This document shows positions 1 through 4,977 of a stretch of 6,367 nucleotides of DNA, piece after piece. The stretch's first letter is position 1, and every line of letters begins with the position of its first letter. This DNA comes from Acidimicrobiia bacterium (GTDB lineage: Bacteria; Actinomycetota; Acidimicrobiia; IMCC26256; BP-133). Location of the stretch: positions 1 through 6,367 of the forward strand of contig JAICGL010000251.1 of assembly GCA_025923175.1 (NCBI GenBank), in the 5' to 3' direction. The notes under the pieces are model-generated. The model was not told the DNA's origin. It did no database searches and saw only the letters and a list, made by a program, of their open reading frames with translations. The translations under genes and the position numbers were made by a program.

Positions 1-654
1 CAGGACGTGGGGCTGGATCTGGTTGAGCCTGTCGACGATCTCGTCCAGCGGCAGGGTGACCGGCAGCGGGTGGACCACCCGGTCCGGGCTCGAGAAGTTC
101 TGGAACAGGGCTTTGGAGGCGTGGGACGCCCGCCCGGCGGCCACCGCCGCGGTGATCGTCGGCCCGGAGTGCGTGGCGCGGTCGCGTTCCTGGCGCCACA
201 GCTCGGAACGGATCAGGCCGAGGAAGACGAGTGTCCAGCCGTCCCAGTCGTAGACGAACACGCCCCTCCGCCCCGACGATCCGCCCGAGGCGACCGCGTG
301 GTACCGGTTGAGCAGGTAGGCGTCGTCGGTGAGCCCTTCGATGTGGGTCTCGATGAGGTCCAGGTTCAGGTTCGGGTCGGTGAGGATCTCGTCGAAGTTG
401 CCCATGAGATCCTCTTTGGTCATCACCGGCAGTGCGGCCAGACCCTCTTCGCAGAGGGTGTCCGGGTCGACACCGGCCAGTCGGCGTCGATGCCACGGCG
501 ATCGGTCTTGCGCCGTCCGCACCAGCTGCTGCAGCGCATCACGGCGGTGGGTGGCCAGCTGTTCCTCCGTCCAGCTCAGTCGCTCCACCTGACCGGGTAG
601 CATGGCCATCGCCTCTGCCATGTGCCGGCGTTGCAGTTCCTCGTAAGACGGCAT
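1..654 (-). CDS. Phenylacetate-CoA ligase-family adenylating enzyme, N-terminal part (runs off left edge)
   Basis: This is the first 218 residues of a protein read from ATG at 652-654 and still open at base 1. Family members use ATP to adenylate a carboxylic acid and then form its CoA thioester in the cytoplasm. The sequence shows the N-terminal helical region typical of PaaK-like proteins, the segment LPVMTKEDL at residues 75-83 (the family's 'LP.tTK.dl' element), and a Gly/Ser-rich nucleotide-binding loop ASGGSSGRRG at 122-131, equivalent to the SSGTTG loop of AMP-forming synthetases. The second half, with the remaining adenylation motifs and the C-terminal lid, lies outside the window. The start is supported by a purine-rich AGGGGG six bases upstream; in-frame ATGs at codons 12, 16 and 18 lack this. 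The gene is divergent from the quinone oxidoreductase gene. The substrate cannot be told; many relatives are not true phenylacetate ligases. The family call is fairly secure, the exact activity is not. Confidence 0.8.
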   Translation of the reverse strand, partial: MPSYEELQRRHMAEAMAMLPGQVERLSWTEEQLATHRRDALQQLVRTAQDRSPWHRRRLAGVDPDTLCEEGLAALPVMTKEDLMGNFDEILTDPNLNLDLIETHIEGLTDDAYLLNRYHAVASGGSSGRRGVFVYDWDGWTLVFLGLIRSELWRQERDRATHSGPTITAAVAAGRASHASKALFQNFSSPDRVVHPLPVTLPLDEIVDRLNQIQPHVL

Positions 655-660
655 GCTGAA

Positions 661-666
661 CCCCCT
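661..666 (-). promoter_or_regulatory. Shine-Dalgarno for the ligase-like gene
   Basis: Read on the minus strand, AGGGGG lies six bases before the ATG at 652-654. It fixes the start at this ATG. It also sets this gene apart from three others in the window that seem to lack any ribosome-binding site. Confidence 0.55.
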
Positions 667-682
667 GGCGGCCTTCGGACCC

Positions 683-696
683 GGATGGGCCCATCC
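683..696. promoter_or_regulatory. Perfect 14-bp palindrome between divergent genes (candidate operator)
   Basis: GGATGGGCCCATCC is a perfect palindrome located 28 bases upstream of the ligase-like start and about 96 bases upstream of the quinone oxidoreductase start. It lies in non-coding sequence between two divergent genes, the usual place for a dimeric repressor or activator site. No regulator gene is visible in the window, so the bound protein is unknown. It could also be chance in GC-rich DNA. Confidence 0.35.
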
Positions 697-741
697 TCGG
701 CCGCCGGAGCGGCTCCTGTCCGTCGCCCGTGCTGCAGGCGA

Positions 742-758
742 ACCGTCACGACGGTGAC
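742..758. promoter_or_regulatory. Nested inverted repeats overlapping the candidate -35 box
   Basis: Two perfect 5-bp inverted repeats overlap here: ACCGT-cacg-ACGGT (742-755) and GTCAC-gacg-GTGAC (745-758). They run into the candidate -35 hexamer GTGACA (754-759) of the quinone oxidoreductase gene, so a protein bound here would plausibly compete with RNA polymerase. The arms are short and no cognate regulator is in view. Confidence 0.3.
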
Positions 759-785
759 ATCCAGCGCCGGACGTCCGTGTAGCGT
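754..785 (+). promoter_or_regulatory. Candidate promoter of the quinone oxidoreductase gene (leaderless layout)
   Basis: The -10 box is TAGCGT at 780-785, matching the actinobacterial TANNNT consensus. A possible -35 is GTGACA at 754-759 (five of six matches to TTGACA), but the 20-base spacer is longer than usual. Seven bases separate the -10 from the GTG start at 793, so transcription would begin at or next to the start codon, giving a leaderless mRNA. No Shine-Dalgarno sequence is present, which fits. Confidence 0.5.
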
Positions 786-792
786 CCCCGGC

Positions 793-1782
793 GTGAAAGC
801 CATCCAGATCGTGGAGTTGAGCGGGCCTGACACGGCTCTCGCGCTGGTCGACATGGAGGAGCCCGAGGCGTCACATTCGATGACACCGGGGAGCGGTGTC
901 GTGGTCGATGTGCACGCCGCCGGCGTTGCGTTTCCCGAGCTGCTCCAGACTCGCGGTGAGTACCAGATCAAGCCGCCACTGCCGTTCGTGCCGGGCAGCG
1001 AGGTGGGCGGCGTCGTCCGTTCGGCGCCGGAGGGTGCCTCCGTCCGGGCCGGCGATCGGGTCGCCGCCTTCTGCATGCTCGGGGCGTGGGCGGAGACGAC
1101 GGTCGCTCCGGAGCACTTCGTGTTCGAGCTCCCCGACGAGTTGGACTTCGCCCAGGGTGCCGCACTCGTCCTCAACTACCACACCGCATACTTCTCGCTC
1201 GTCACACGCGGGCAGTTGAGCGAGGGCGAGACGGTACTGGTGCACGGGGCCGCCGGCGGCGTCGGCACCGCCAGCATCCAGGTCGCCAAGGGCCTCGGCG
1301 CCCGCACGATCGCTGTCGTCTCCAGCGACGAGAAGGAGCGCATCGCCCGCGACGCTGGGGCCGACGAGGTCGTCCGGTCCGACGGCGAATGGAAGGACCA
1401 GGCGAAGGACCTCTCCGGCGGCGGCGTGGACGTGGTCGTCGACCCGGTGGGCGGCGATCGCTTCACCGACAGCCTGCGGGCCCTGCGGGAGGGTGGCCGG
1501 CTCGTCGTGGTCGGCTTCACCGGCGGCTCGATCCCTGAGGTCAAGGTCAACCGGCTCCTGCTCAACAACATCTCGGTCGTCGGCGCCGGCTGGGGTGCGT
1601 TCGTGCTGAAGAAGCCCGACGTGATCCGCAGCCACGGCGAAGAGATTGGCAAGCTCATCGAGCAGGGATCCGTCCGCCCGCTCATCGGTCAGCGATTCCC
1701 GCTCGAGCAGGCTGCCGACGCGCTCAAGCTGCTCGACAGCCGCCAAGCACTGGCGAAAGTCGTGCTCGACGTCCGCTCGTAG
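793..1782 (+). CDS. NADPH:quinone oxidoreductase-type MDR dehydrogenase
   Basis: A 329-residue medium-chain dehydrogenase/reductase of the zinc-independent quinone reductase (zeta-crystallin) branch. Such enzymes move a hydride from NADPH to quinones or enoyl-type acceptors in the cytosol. The N-terminal GroES-like domain covers about residues 1-120, with a typical FVPGSEVGGVV stretch at 65-75. The Rossmann fold follows, with the glycine-rich AAGGVG at 153-158 in the context VLVHGAAGGVGTASIQVAK. The Cys/His/Glu zinc ligands of alcohol dehydrogenases are not apparent. Length is normal for the family. GTG at 793 was chosen because the protein alignment naturally begins at MKAIQI and a -10 box sits just upstream; the open frame extends further 5' but that part looks non-coding. 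It is divergent from a CoA ligase-like gene and convergent, 4 bases apart, with the VOC gene. The physiological substrate is unknown. Confidence 0.92.
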   Translation: MKAIQIVELSGPDTALALVDMEEPEASHSMTPGSGVVVDVHAAGVAFPELLQTRGEYQIKPPLPFVPGSEVGGVVRSAPEGASVRAGDRVAAFCMLGAWAETTVAPEHFVFELPDELDFAQGAALVLNYHTAYFSLVTRGQLSEGETVLVHGAAGGVGTASIQVAKGLGARTIAVVSSDEKERIARDAGADEVVRSDGEWKDQAKDLSGGGVDVVVDPVGGDRFTDSLRALREGGRLVVVGFTGGSIPEVKVNRLLLNNISVVGAGWGAFVLKKPDVIRSHGEEIGKLIEQGSVRPLIGQRFPLEQAADALKLLDSRQALAKVVLDVRS

Positions 1783-1786
1783 TTCT

Positions 1787-2221
1787 TCAGCCGGGGCGGA
1801 CGGCGGCGAGGTAGTCGGCGGCCATCTCGGGGGTGAGGAACTCGAGCATCAGCGAGTTCTCCACCCAGAACTCGACGACGCTGAAGGAGCCGCGGTCGCA
1901 GCGGACGGCTCGCCAGCCTTCGCGGTCGGCGACGGCCCGGATCTCGTCTTCCGTGCGGTCGACCGACAGGGCGGCGTGCGTCGCTCCGAATGGAGACGGG
2001 TGCTCTGCCGTTGCGAAGCGAGCTTCCTCGTCGTTCTCGCCCGGTCGCATTTCGGTGCCGAGCGGCAGGCAGTCGATCGCCGTTCCCGTCTCGTCCCTCG
2101 CCCAGGCGATGAATGCGCCGGGGACCGGGCCGAACTCCGTCACGTCACCACCGAGCAGCTCGGCCAGCGCCGTCGCCACCCGCCGCGGTTCCCGGGCCGG
2201 GATCGAAAGGTGGTGGAGCAT
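1787..2221 (-). CDS. VOC-fold (glyoxalase/dioxygenase superfamily) protein
   Basis: A 144-residue protein with the paired beta-alpha-beta-beta-beta layout of the vicinal oxygen chelate superfamily. It opens with MLHHLSIPA, like many members whose early His is a metal ligand. Candidate ligands are His4, His82 (in ATHAALSV) and Glu127 (in SLMLEFL), at the spacing expected for one metal site in a two-module fold. The family includes glyoxalase I, fosfomycin-resistance thiol transferases, epimerases and extradiol dioxygenases; nothing here selects among them, so substrate and reaction are open. The ATG at 2219-2221 is preceded by a TANNNT box six bases upstream and no Shine-Dalgarno, suggesting a leaderless mRNA. 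The stop lies 4 bases from that of the quinone oxidoreductase gene, with no room for a conventional terminator between them. Confidence 0.82.
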   Translation of the reverse strand: MLHHLSIPAREPRRVATALAELLGGDVTEFGPVPGAFIAWARDETGTAIDCLPLGTEMRPGENDEEARFATAEHPSPFGATHAALSVDRTEDEIRAVADREGWRAVRCDRGSFSVVEFWVENSLMLEFLTPEMAADYLAAVRPG

Positions 2222-2227
2222 GCGACC

Positions 2228-2233
2228 ACCGTA
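2228..2233 (-). promoter_or_regulatory. Candidate -10 box of the VOC gene (leaderless layout)
   Basis: On the minus strand TACGGT (TANNNT) ends six bases before the ATG. No good -35 is seen at the expected distance (the bases there read TTTCGT). The start-proximal position and lack of a Shine-Dalgarno match the arrangement at 780-793 and 3752-3764. Confidence 0.4.
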
Positions 2234-2246
2234 ACCCTTCGTTTGG

Positions 2247-2262
2247 ACCGACGAAATTCGGT
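2247..2262. promoter_or_regulatory. Inverted repeat over the expected -35 region of the VOC gene
   Basis: ACCGA-cgaaat-TCGGT is a perfect 5-bp inverted repeat with a six-base centre. It sits where the -35 of the VOC promoter should be, in the space between two divergent genes. It may be an operator; the short arms keep confidence low. Confidence 0.25.
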
Positions 2263-2264
2263 TG

Positions 2265-2282
2265 CACCCGACCGGGTGTTTT
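2265..2282 (+). terminator. Small hairpin followed by TTTT (terminator- or attenuator-like)
   Basis: CACCC-gacc-GGGTG (2265-2278) is followed directly by TTTT (2279-2282), a miniature intrinsic-terminator shape on the plus strand. No plus-strand gene ends upstream, since the VOC gene points the other way. It would therefore act as an attenuator for the gene at 2359, stop antisense transcripts from the VOC region, or be a protein-binding inverted repeat. The stem is short. Confidence 0.3.
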
Positions 2283-2345
2283 GACGACGCTGGCGCGCAT
2301 AGCCGTGGCCGCTATCTCGGCCTCCTGCACTGCCCCTCCAACGAC

Positions 2346-2350
2346 AGGAG
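2346..2350 (+). promoter_or_regulatory. Shine-Dalgarno deciding the GTG start at 2359
   Basis: AGGAG ends eight bases before GTG 2359, the best-spaced ribosome site for this reading frame. It argues against the longer in-frame start TTG 2281. Confidence 0.45.
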
Positions 2351-2358
2351 CGCCGAAC

Positions 2359-2783
2359 GTGTTGGACGAAACGGGTCCCACCGACCAGTCGCGGGTTCTG
2401 GCCGAGTTGCTCGATGCAGCACTGGCCGACAACTGGACCGAAACCGGGCCGACGATGGCCCTCCTTTGGCAATCCTCCGCCGACCCTGACGATCTCCGCC
2501 TCGCCGTGAAGGACCTGGAGCAGCCGGTCGAGGACGAGCTGGCTCTCTTGAACCCTGACTGGACGTACCTGGCCGTCGCCACTCCGCGATCACCCGGCAG
2601 CCACCGCCTGAACTGTTCGCCGGACCCGACCACGGACCGGTCCGAATCACGGTCGCCATCGACCAGTGTTCCCAGTCCGGCGTGTTGCGCCATCCCAACG
2701 GCGGCACTCAGTGGTTCGGGGCTGTCGAACTCCCCCTGACGAAGCTGCTTCGGGACCAGCTCTGGTTCGAATCGGCGGCCTGA
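2359..2783 (+). pseudogene. Unrecognised protein gene with an apparent -1 frameshift
   Basis: I do not recognise this family. A frame starts at GTG 2359 with AGGAG at 2346-2350 (8-base spacing) and reads a plausible globular acidic protein (LDETGPTDQSRVLAELLDAA, later LAVKDLEQPVEDELALLNPD). From about base 2585 that frame turns into low-complexity Ser/Pro/Arg sequence and stops at 2739. From about 2589 the frame one base back reads a convincing continuation (PPPELFAGPDHGPVRITVAI, then WFGAVELPLTKLLRDQLWFE) and stops at TGA 2781-2783, but it has a stop at 2556-2558 and no good start of its own. Each half has roughly four-fifths G/C at its own third codon positions, while the first frame drops over the second part. 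The simplest reading is one gene of about 141 codons missing one base between roughly 2559 and 2615, by mutation or sequencing error. No slippery heptamer is seen. An upstream TTG at 2281 would add a weak signal-like stretch but has no ribosome site. If no frameshift exists, the product is 126 residues, 2359-2739. Confidence 0.5.
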
Positions 2784-2805
2784 GCTGCTGACCTGAGCGT
2801 CGAGC

Positions 2806-2849
2806 CACATGAAGCATTTTTAATCTGGTACTCAAGCGCCGTTCATGTG
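2806..2849. promoter_or_regulatory. 8-bp inverted repeat flanking an AT-rich promoter-like core
   Basis: CACATGAA (2806-2813) and TTCATGTG (2842-2849) are perfect inverted copies separated by 28 bases. Between them lies the most AT-rich stretch of the window, with TAATCT (2821-2826) as a possible -10 for the surface-protein gene; no clear -35 is seen. If this is the promoter, the mRNA leader would be about 80 bases. The paired arms could be operator half-sites or form an RNA stem. Confidence 0.35.
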
Positions 2850-2895
2850 CCGGGGAATTTCAAGCACCAACAGGGTCAAAGGGGACCCCGGATCT

Positions 2896-2900
2896 GGAGG
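2896..2900 (+). promoter_or_regulatory. Shine-Dalgarno for the LPXTG protein gene
   Basis: GGAGG lies 11 bases before ATG 2912, rather far; a second weaker AAGGA (2904-2908) is closer but only three bases away. GGAGG overlaps the alternative GTG 2900, which therefore has no ribosome site of its own. This supports ATG 2912. Confidence 0.45.
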
Positions 2901-2911
2901 TGCAAGGAACG

Positions 2912-3607
2912 ATGCGCACAGTGATCTTCCGATTTGGAGCGACGGGGGCCGGTGCCCTGCTCGCCCTCGGTCTGCTGGCCGGCCCGTCGGCCGCCAAGGG
3001 TTCGGAGAAGCCGAGCAGTACTCAGGAGGCTCGGGAGAGCAACAAGGTGGCCTGCTTCGAGCCTGAGGGCAAGACCCAGGGCCGGTCGTTCTCCGACCCT
3101 GACGGTGACGAGAACGGCGGCGCCGACAAGCCCGGCTGCGCCCGCGTGACCACGTGGGACGAAGACAACGACAACGACGGCAACAACGGTTGCGGCAACG
3201 ACGCCGACCGGGAAGACGACAACAACGGAAACTGCGGCGGCGAGAACGCCCAGGGCCCCGGTGACGAGGCTGGTGGCGAGCAGGACGACGGCGACGACGT
3301 CACGGGCAACACCGGGACCGACGAGGGCGACGTGAGCGTCCAGGGAGCCGGGTTGGAGCCGGAGGCTGAAGTCGCCGACACGACCACGGCCGACACTGCG
3401 GCAGTGACAGCCGCTGATGACACAACCCCGGCGGCGCAGACCACGACGCCGGAGCCGGAGACCAAGGTGCTGGGCGTGACGCTCACTGCGCCGGACACCT
3501 TGCCCCGCACCGGTGCCGGCGTTGGCGGTCTCGCCCTCCTCGGCGGCCTGCTGGTCGGTGGTGGCCGCCTGACTGTCCTCGCCCGGAAGCTCTTGCGCAT
3601 CGGCTGA
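2912..3607 (+). CDS. Secreted acidic Asp/Asn/Gly-rich protein with LPRTG sortase anchor
   Basis: A 231-residue exported, wall-anchored protein. Residues 1-28 form a signal peptide (basic MRTVIFRF, hydrophobic core, likely cleavage SAA|K after 28). Residues 44-110 hold four cysteines (48, 76, 94, 108), which could form two disulfides outside the cell, and Asp/Asn/Gly clusters (DPDGDENGG at 62-70, DEDNDNDGNNG at 83-93, DDNNGNCGG at 102-110) that resemble calcium-binding loops. About 112-195 is a Glu/Asp then Thr/Ala/Pro-rich stalk, probably a flexible wall spacer. LPRTG at 197-201, a hydrophobic stretch and a basic tail (ARKLLRIG) make a complete sortase signal, so the mature protein should end on Thr200 linked to peptidoglycan. 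ATG 2912 is preferred: GGAGG at 2896-2900 lies upstream and the signal peptide is well formed; GTG 2900 in frame would add four residues. Role (adhesion, calcium binding, wall structure) is unknown. No sortase gene is in view. Two hairpins follow. Confidence 0.88.
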   Translation: MRTVIFRFGATGAGALLALGLLAGPSAAKGSEKPSSTQEARESNKVACFEPEGKTQGRSFSDPDGDENGGADKPGCARVTTWDEDNDNDGNNGCGNDADREDDNNGNCGGENAQGPGDEAGGEQDDGDDVTGNTGTDEGDVSVQGAGLEPEAEVADTTTADTAAVTAADDTTPAAQTTTPEPETKVLGVTLTAPDTLPRTGAGVGGLALLGGLLVGGGRLTVLARKLLRIG

Positions 3608-3616
3608 CCGGGTGAG

Positions 3617-3640
3617 GTTCATCCCCTACCGGGGATGAAC
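3617..3640 (+). terminator. Hairpin just after the LPXTG protein gene
   Basis: GTTCATCCCC (3617-3626) and GGGGATGAAC (3631-3640) form a perfect 10-bp stem with a TACC loop, nine bases after the stop codon. There is no T-run, as is common for terminators in GC-rich actinobacteria. It probably ends the surface-protein transcript or protects its 3' end. Confidence 0.65.
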
Positions 3641-3693
3641 GCCCGCTGCCGTCGACCGACCGGCAGTGCAGGCTGAATGAGCGAGCCGGCCTG

Positions 3694-3731
3694 AAGCGCC
3701 GGGTGGAGACGGCACCCTCCACCCGGCGCTT
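3694..3731. terminator. Strong 15-bp hairpin, second terminator
   Basis: AAGCGCCGGGTGGAG (3694-3708) and CTCCACCCGGCGCTT (3717-3731) are perfect complements, giving a 15-bp GC-rich stem with an 8-base loop. Placed between the surface-protein gene and the acetyltransferase promoter, it would insulate the two units. Its last two bases belong to the candidate -35 box of the next promoter. No T-run follows. Confidence 0.65.
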
Positions 3732-3757
3732 GGCGCGCGCCCAGCCGTCGGTAGCAT
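3730..3757 (+). promoter_or_regulatory. Promoter of the acetyltransferase-methyltransferase pair (leaderless layout)
   Basis: TTGGCG (3730-3735, four matches to TTGACA), a 16-base spacer and TAGCAT (3752-3757, TANNNT) make the best sigma-70-type promoter in the window. The -10 ends six bases before ATG 3764, so the mRNA should begin at or near the start codon. GGGAG touches the ATG directly, too close to act as a Shine-Dalgarno site. Confidence 0.55.
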
Positions 3758-3763
3758 CGGGAG

Positions 3764-4309
3764 ATGACCGCCGAACCCACGACCTCTCCCCTCGTCCTGC
3801 GGCGCCTCTCCACGCTTGACGACCTCAGCCCTGTCGCCGCCCTCATGGTCGACTACATCGCCGAGATCCGGCGCAACCTCTTCGAGGGGCACGGCCTCCA
3901 GATCGAGGAGGCCACTCCCGACTCCGGCCGCCTCGTCGACATCGCCGACCTGCTCGAGCCGCCGCAGTGCCTGTACCTCGCGGAGATCGACGGGAAGCCG
4001 GCCGGAACCTGCGGTCTGCTGCAGATCACGCCCGCCGTGGCCGAGGTCAAGCGGATGTACGTCGACCCGGCCGCGCGCCGGCACGGCGTCGCACGGGCGC
4101 TGCTCGCGCAGGTCGTCGCCGACGGCCGCGCCGCCGGCTACCAGACGCTGCGGCTGGAGACCGCCGTCTGGATGGTCGAAGCCCACGCCCTCTACCGGAG
4201 CTGCGGCTTTGTCGAGGTTCCGCCGTTCCCCGACCCGGAGTTCGGCTGCTTCCCCGGTTGCGAGCACCTGGGCCGCTACATGACGCTCTCTCTGGACGAG
4301 CTGGCGTGA
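3764..4309 (+). CDS. GNAT-family N-acetyltransferase
   Basis: A 181-residue protein of the GCN5-related acetyltransferase family, which moves acetyl from acetyl-CoA to an amine of a small molecule or protein. Motif A is clear: beta-4 VKRMYVDP at 95-102, then RRHGVA at 105-110, the pyrophosphate-binding turn (a variant of R/Q-x-x-G-x-G/A) and the following helix ARALLAQVVADG. Motif B is ALYRSCGFVEV at 142-152, with the usual Tyr followed by C/L-GF. The C-terminal part holds FPDPEFGCFPGC, with two cysteines, before a final beta strand (GRYMTLSLDEL). The acceptor is unknown; nothing marks it as an antibiotic or ribosomal acetyltransferase. It is the first gene of a two-gene unit: its stop TGA overlaps the GTG start of the methyltransferase gene (GTGA). 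The start is supported by the promoter spacing. Confidence 0.88.
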   Translation: MTAEPTTSPLVLRRLSTLDDLSPVAALMVDYIAEIRRNLFEGHGLQIEEATPDSGRLVDIADLLEPPQCLYLAEIDGKPAGTCGLLQITPAVAEVKRMYVDPAARRHGVARALLAQVVADGRAAGYQTLRLETAVWMVEAHALYRSCGFVEVPPFPDPEFGCFPGCEHLGRYMTLSLDELA

Positions 4310-4977
4310 CCGCCCGCAGCCGTTCCAAGTTCATCGACGCGGCGATCGCCGACTACGCCATCGAGCATTCGAGCGGGCCGGACGAGATCCAGCTCGAGCT
4401 GCAGCGGGTGACGGCGGAGCGGACGGGCATCAAGGCGGGCATGCAGGTCGGCGACGACCAGGCCGTGCTGCTCGAGATCCTCGCCCGCGCCACGGGCGCC
4501 CGCCGGGCGGTGGAGGTCGGCACCTTCACCGGTTACTCGTCGCTTGCGCTGGCCCGGGGCATGGGGCCCGAGGGCCGCCTGCTGTGCCTCGACGTGAGCG
4601 AGGAATGGACGGCCATCGCCCGGGACACCTGGGAGAAGGCGGGTGTCGCCGACCGCATCGAACTGCGCCTCGGCCCGGCACTCGACACCCTGCGGGATCT
4701 TCCACCCGTCCTGTTCGACCTGGCCTTCGTCGACGCCGACAAGAACAACTACGACGCCTACTACGACGAGCTGCTCCCGCGCATCCGTCCCGGCGGCCTG
4801 TTGCTGGTCGACAACACGCTGTGGAGCGGAGCCGTCCTCGACGAGAACGACAAGAGCGACGAGACCGTCGTGATCAAGGCCTTGAACGACCGGATCGCCG
4901 CTGACCCGCGGGTCCGGGTCGTGCTCCTGCCGATCGGCGACGGCCTGACCGTCGCACAACGCGTCACAGAAGACTGA
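4306..4977 (+). CDS. Class I SAM-dependent O-methyltransferase (caffeoyl-CoA/catechol OMT type)
   Basis: A 223-residue cation-dependent O-methyltransferase, which moves a methyl group from S-adenosylmethionine to a hydroxyl of a catechol-like or related substrate. The SAM-binding motif I is VEVGTFTGYSSLALA at 69-83, with LDVSEEW at 95-101 as the acidic ribose-contacting region. FVDADKNNY at 141-149 and LVDNTLWSG at 167-175 are hallmarks of the family; Asp143, Asp169 and Asn170 match the divalent-metal ligands of plant caffeoyl-CoA enzymes and bacterial relatives. The end, GDGLTVAQR, is also typical. Length is normal. The GTG start at 4306 sits inside GTGA shared with the acetyltransferase stop, so translation is probably coupled; no separate ribosome site is obvious. 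The methyl acceptor cannot be inferred. The pairing with an acetyltransferase could mean joint modification of one metabolite, but this is speculative. Confidence 0.92.
   Translation: MTARSRSKFIDAAIADYAIEHSSGPDEIQLELQRVTAERTGIKAGMQVGDDQAVLLEILARATGARRAVEVGTFTGYSSLALARGMGPEGRLLCLDVSEEWTAIARDTWEKAGVADRIELRLGPALDTLRDLPPVLFDLAFVDADKNNYDAYYDELLPRIRPGGLLLVDNTLWSGAVLDENDKSDETVVIKALNDRIAADPRVRVVLLPIGDGLTVAQRVTED

Noticed and set aside
7..600. Plus-strand open frame over the ligase-like gene
   Set aside because: The minus strand encodes a recognisable adenylating enzyme here with the LPVMTKEDL and ASGGSSGRRG motifs. The plus frame is its Val/Arg/Gly-rich shadow.
871..1746. Long minus-strand open frame (291 codons) opposite the quinone oxidoreductase gene
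   Set aside because: It is a mirror frame of a confidently identified gene with strong family motifs. Its translation is low-complexity Asp/Glu/Ala/Gly/Arg with no domain, and it has no ribosome site.
2281..2406. Lipoprotein-type start at TTG 2281 (hydrophobic stretch ending in ISASC)
   Set aside because: TTG has no Shine-Dalgarno, the lipobox lacks the usual Leu at -3 and the n-region is weak. GTG 2359 has AGGAG at ideal spacing.
2145..2810. Minus-strand open frame (221 codons) crossing the VOC start and the broken gene
   Set aside because: It overlaps the VOC gene start and its promoter, is Ser/Arg/Gly-rich without domains, and has no ribosome site. The plus-strand two-frame reading has better codon pattern and a Shine-Dalgarno.
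2784..2911. Known riboswitch (cyclic dinucleotide type) in the LPXTG leader
   Set aside because: The leader can fold, but I could not match the conserved core of any riboswitch class; only generic alternative pairings are reported.
3626..4267. Minus-strand open frame opposite the acetyltransferase gene
   Set aside because: The plus strand carries clear GNAT motifs and a promoter. This frame runs through the terminator hairpin and has no motif of its own.
3967..4305. N-terminal extension of the O-methyltransferase open frame
   Set aside because: It overlaps the acetyltransferase gene out of frame, is Arg/Ala/Pro-rich and lies outside the methyltransferase homology, which begins after GTG 4306.
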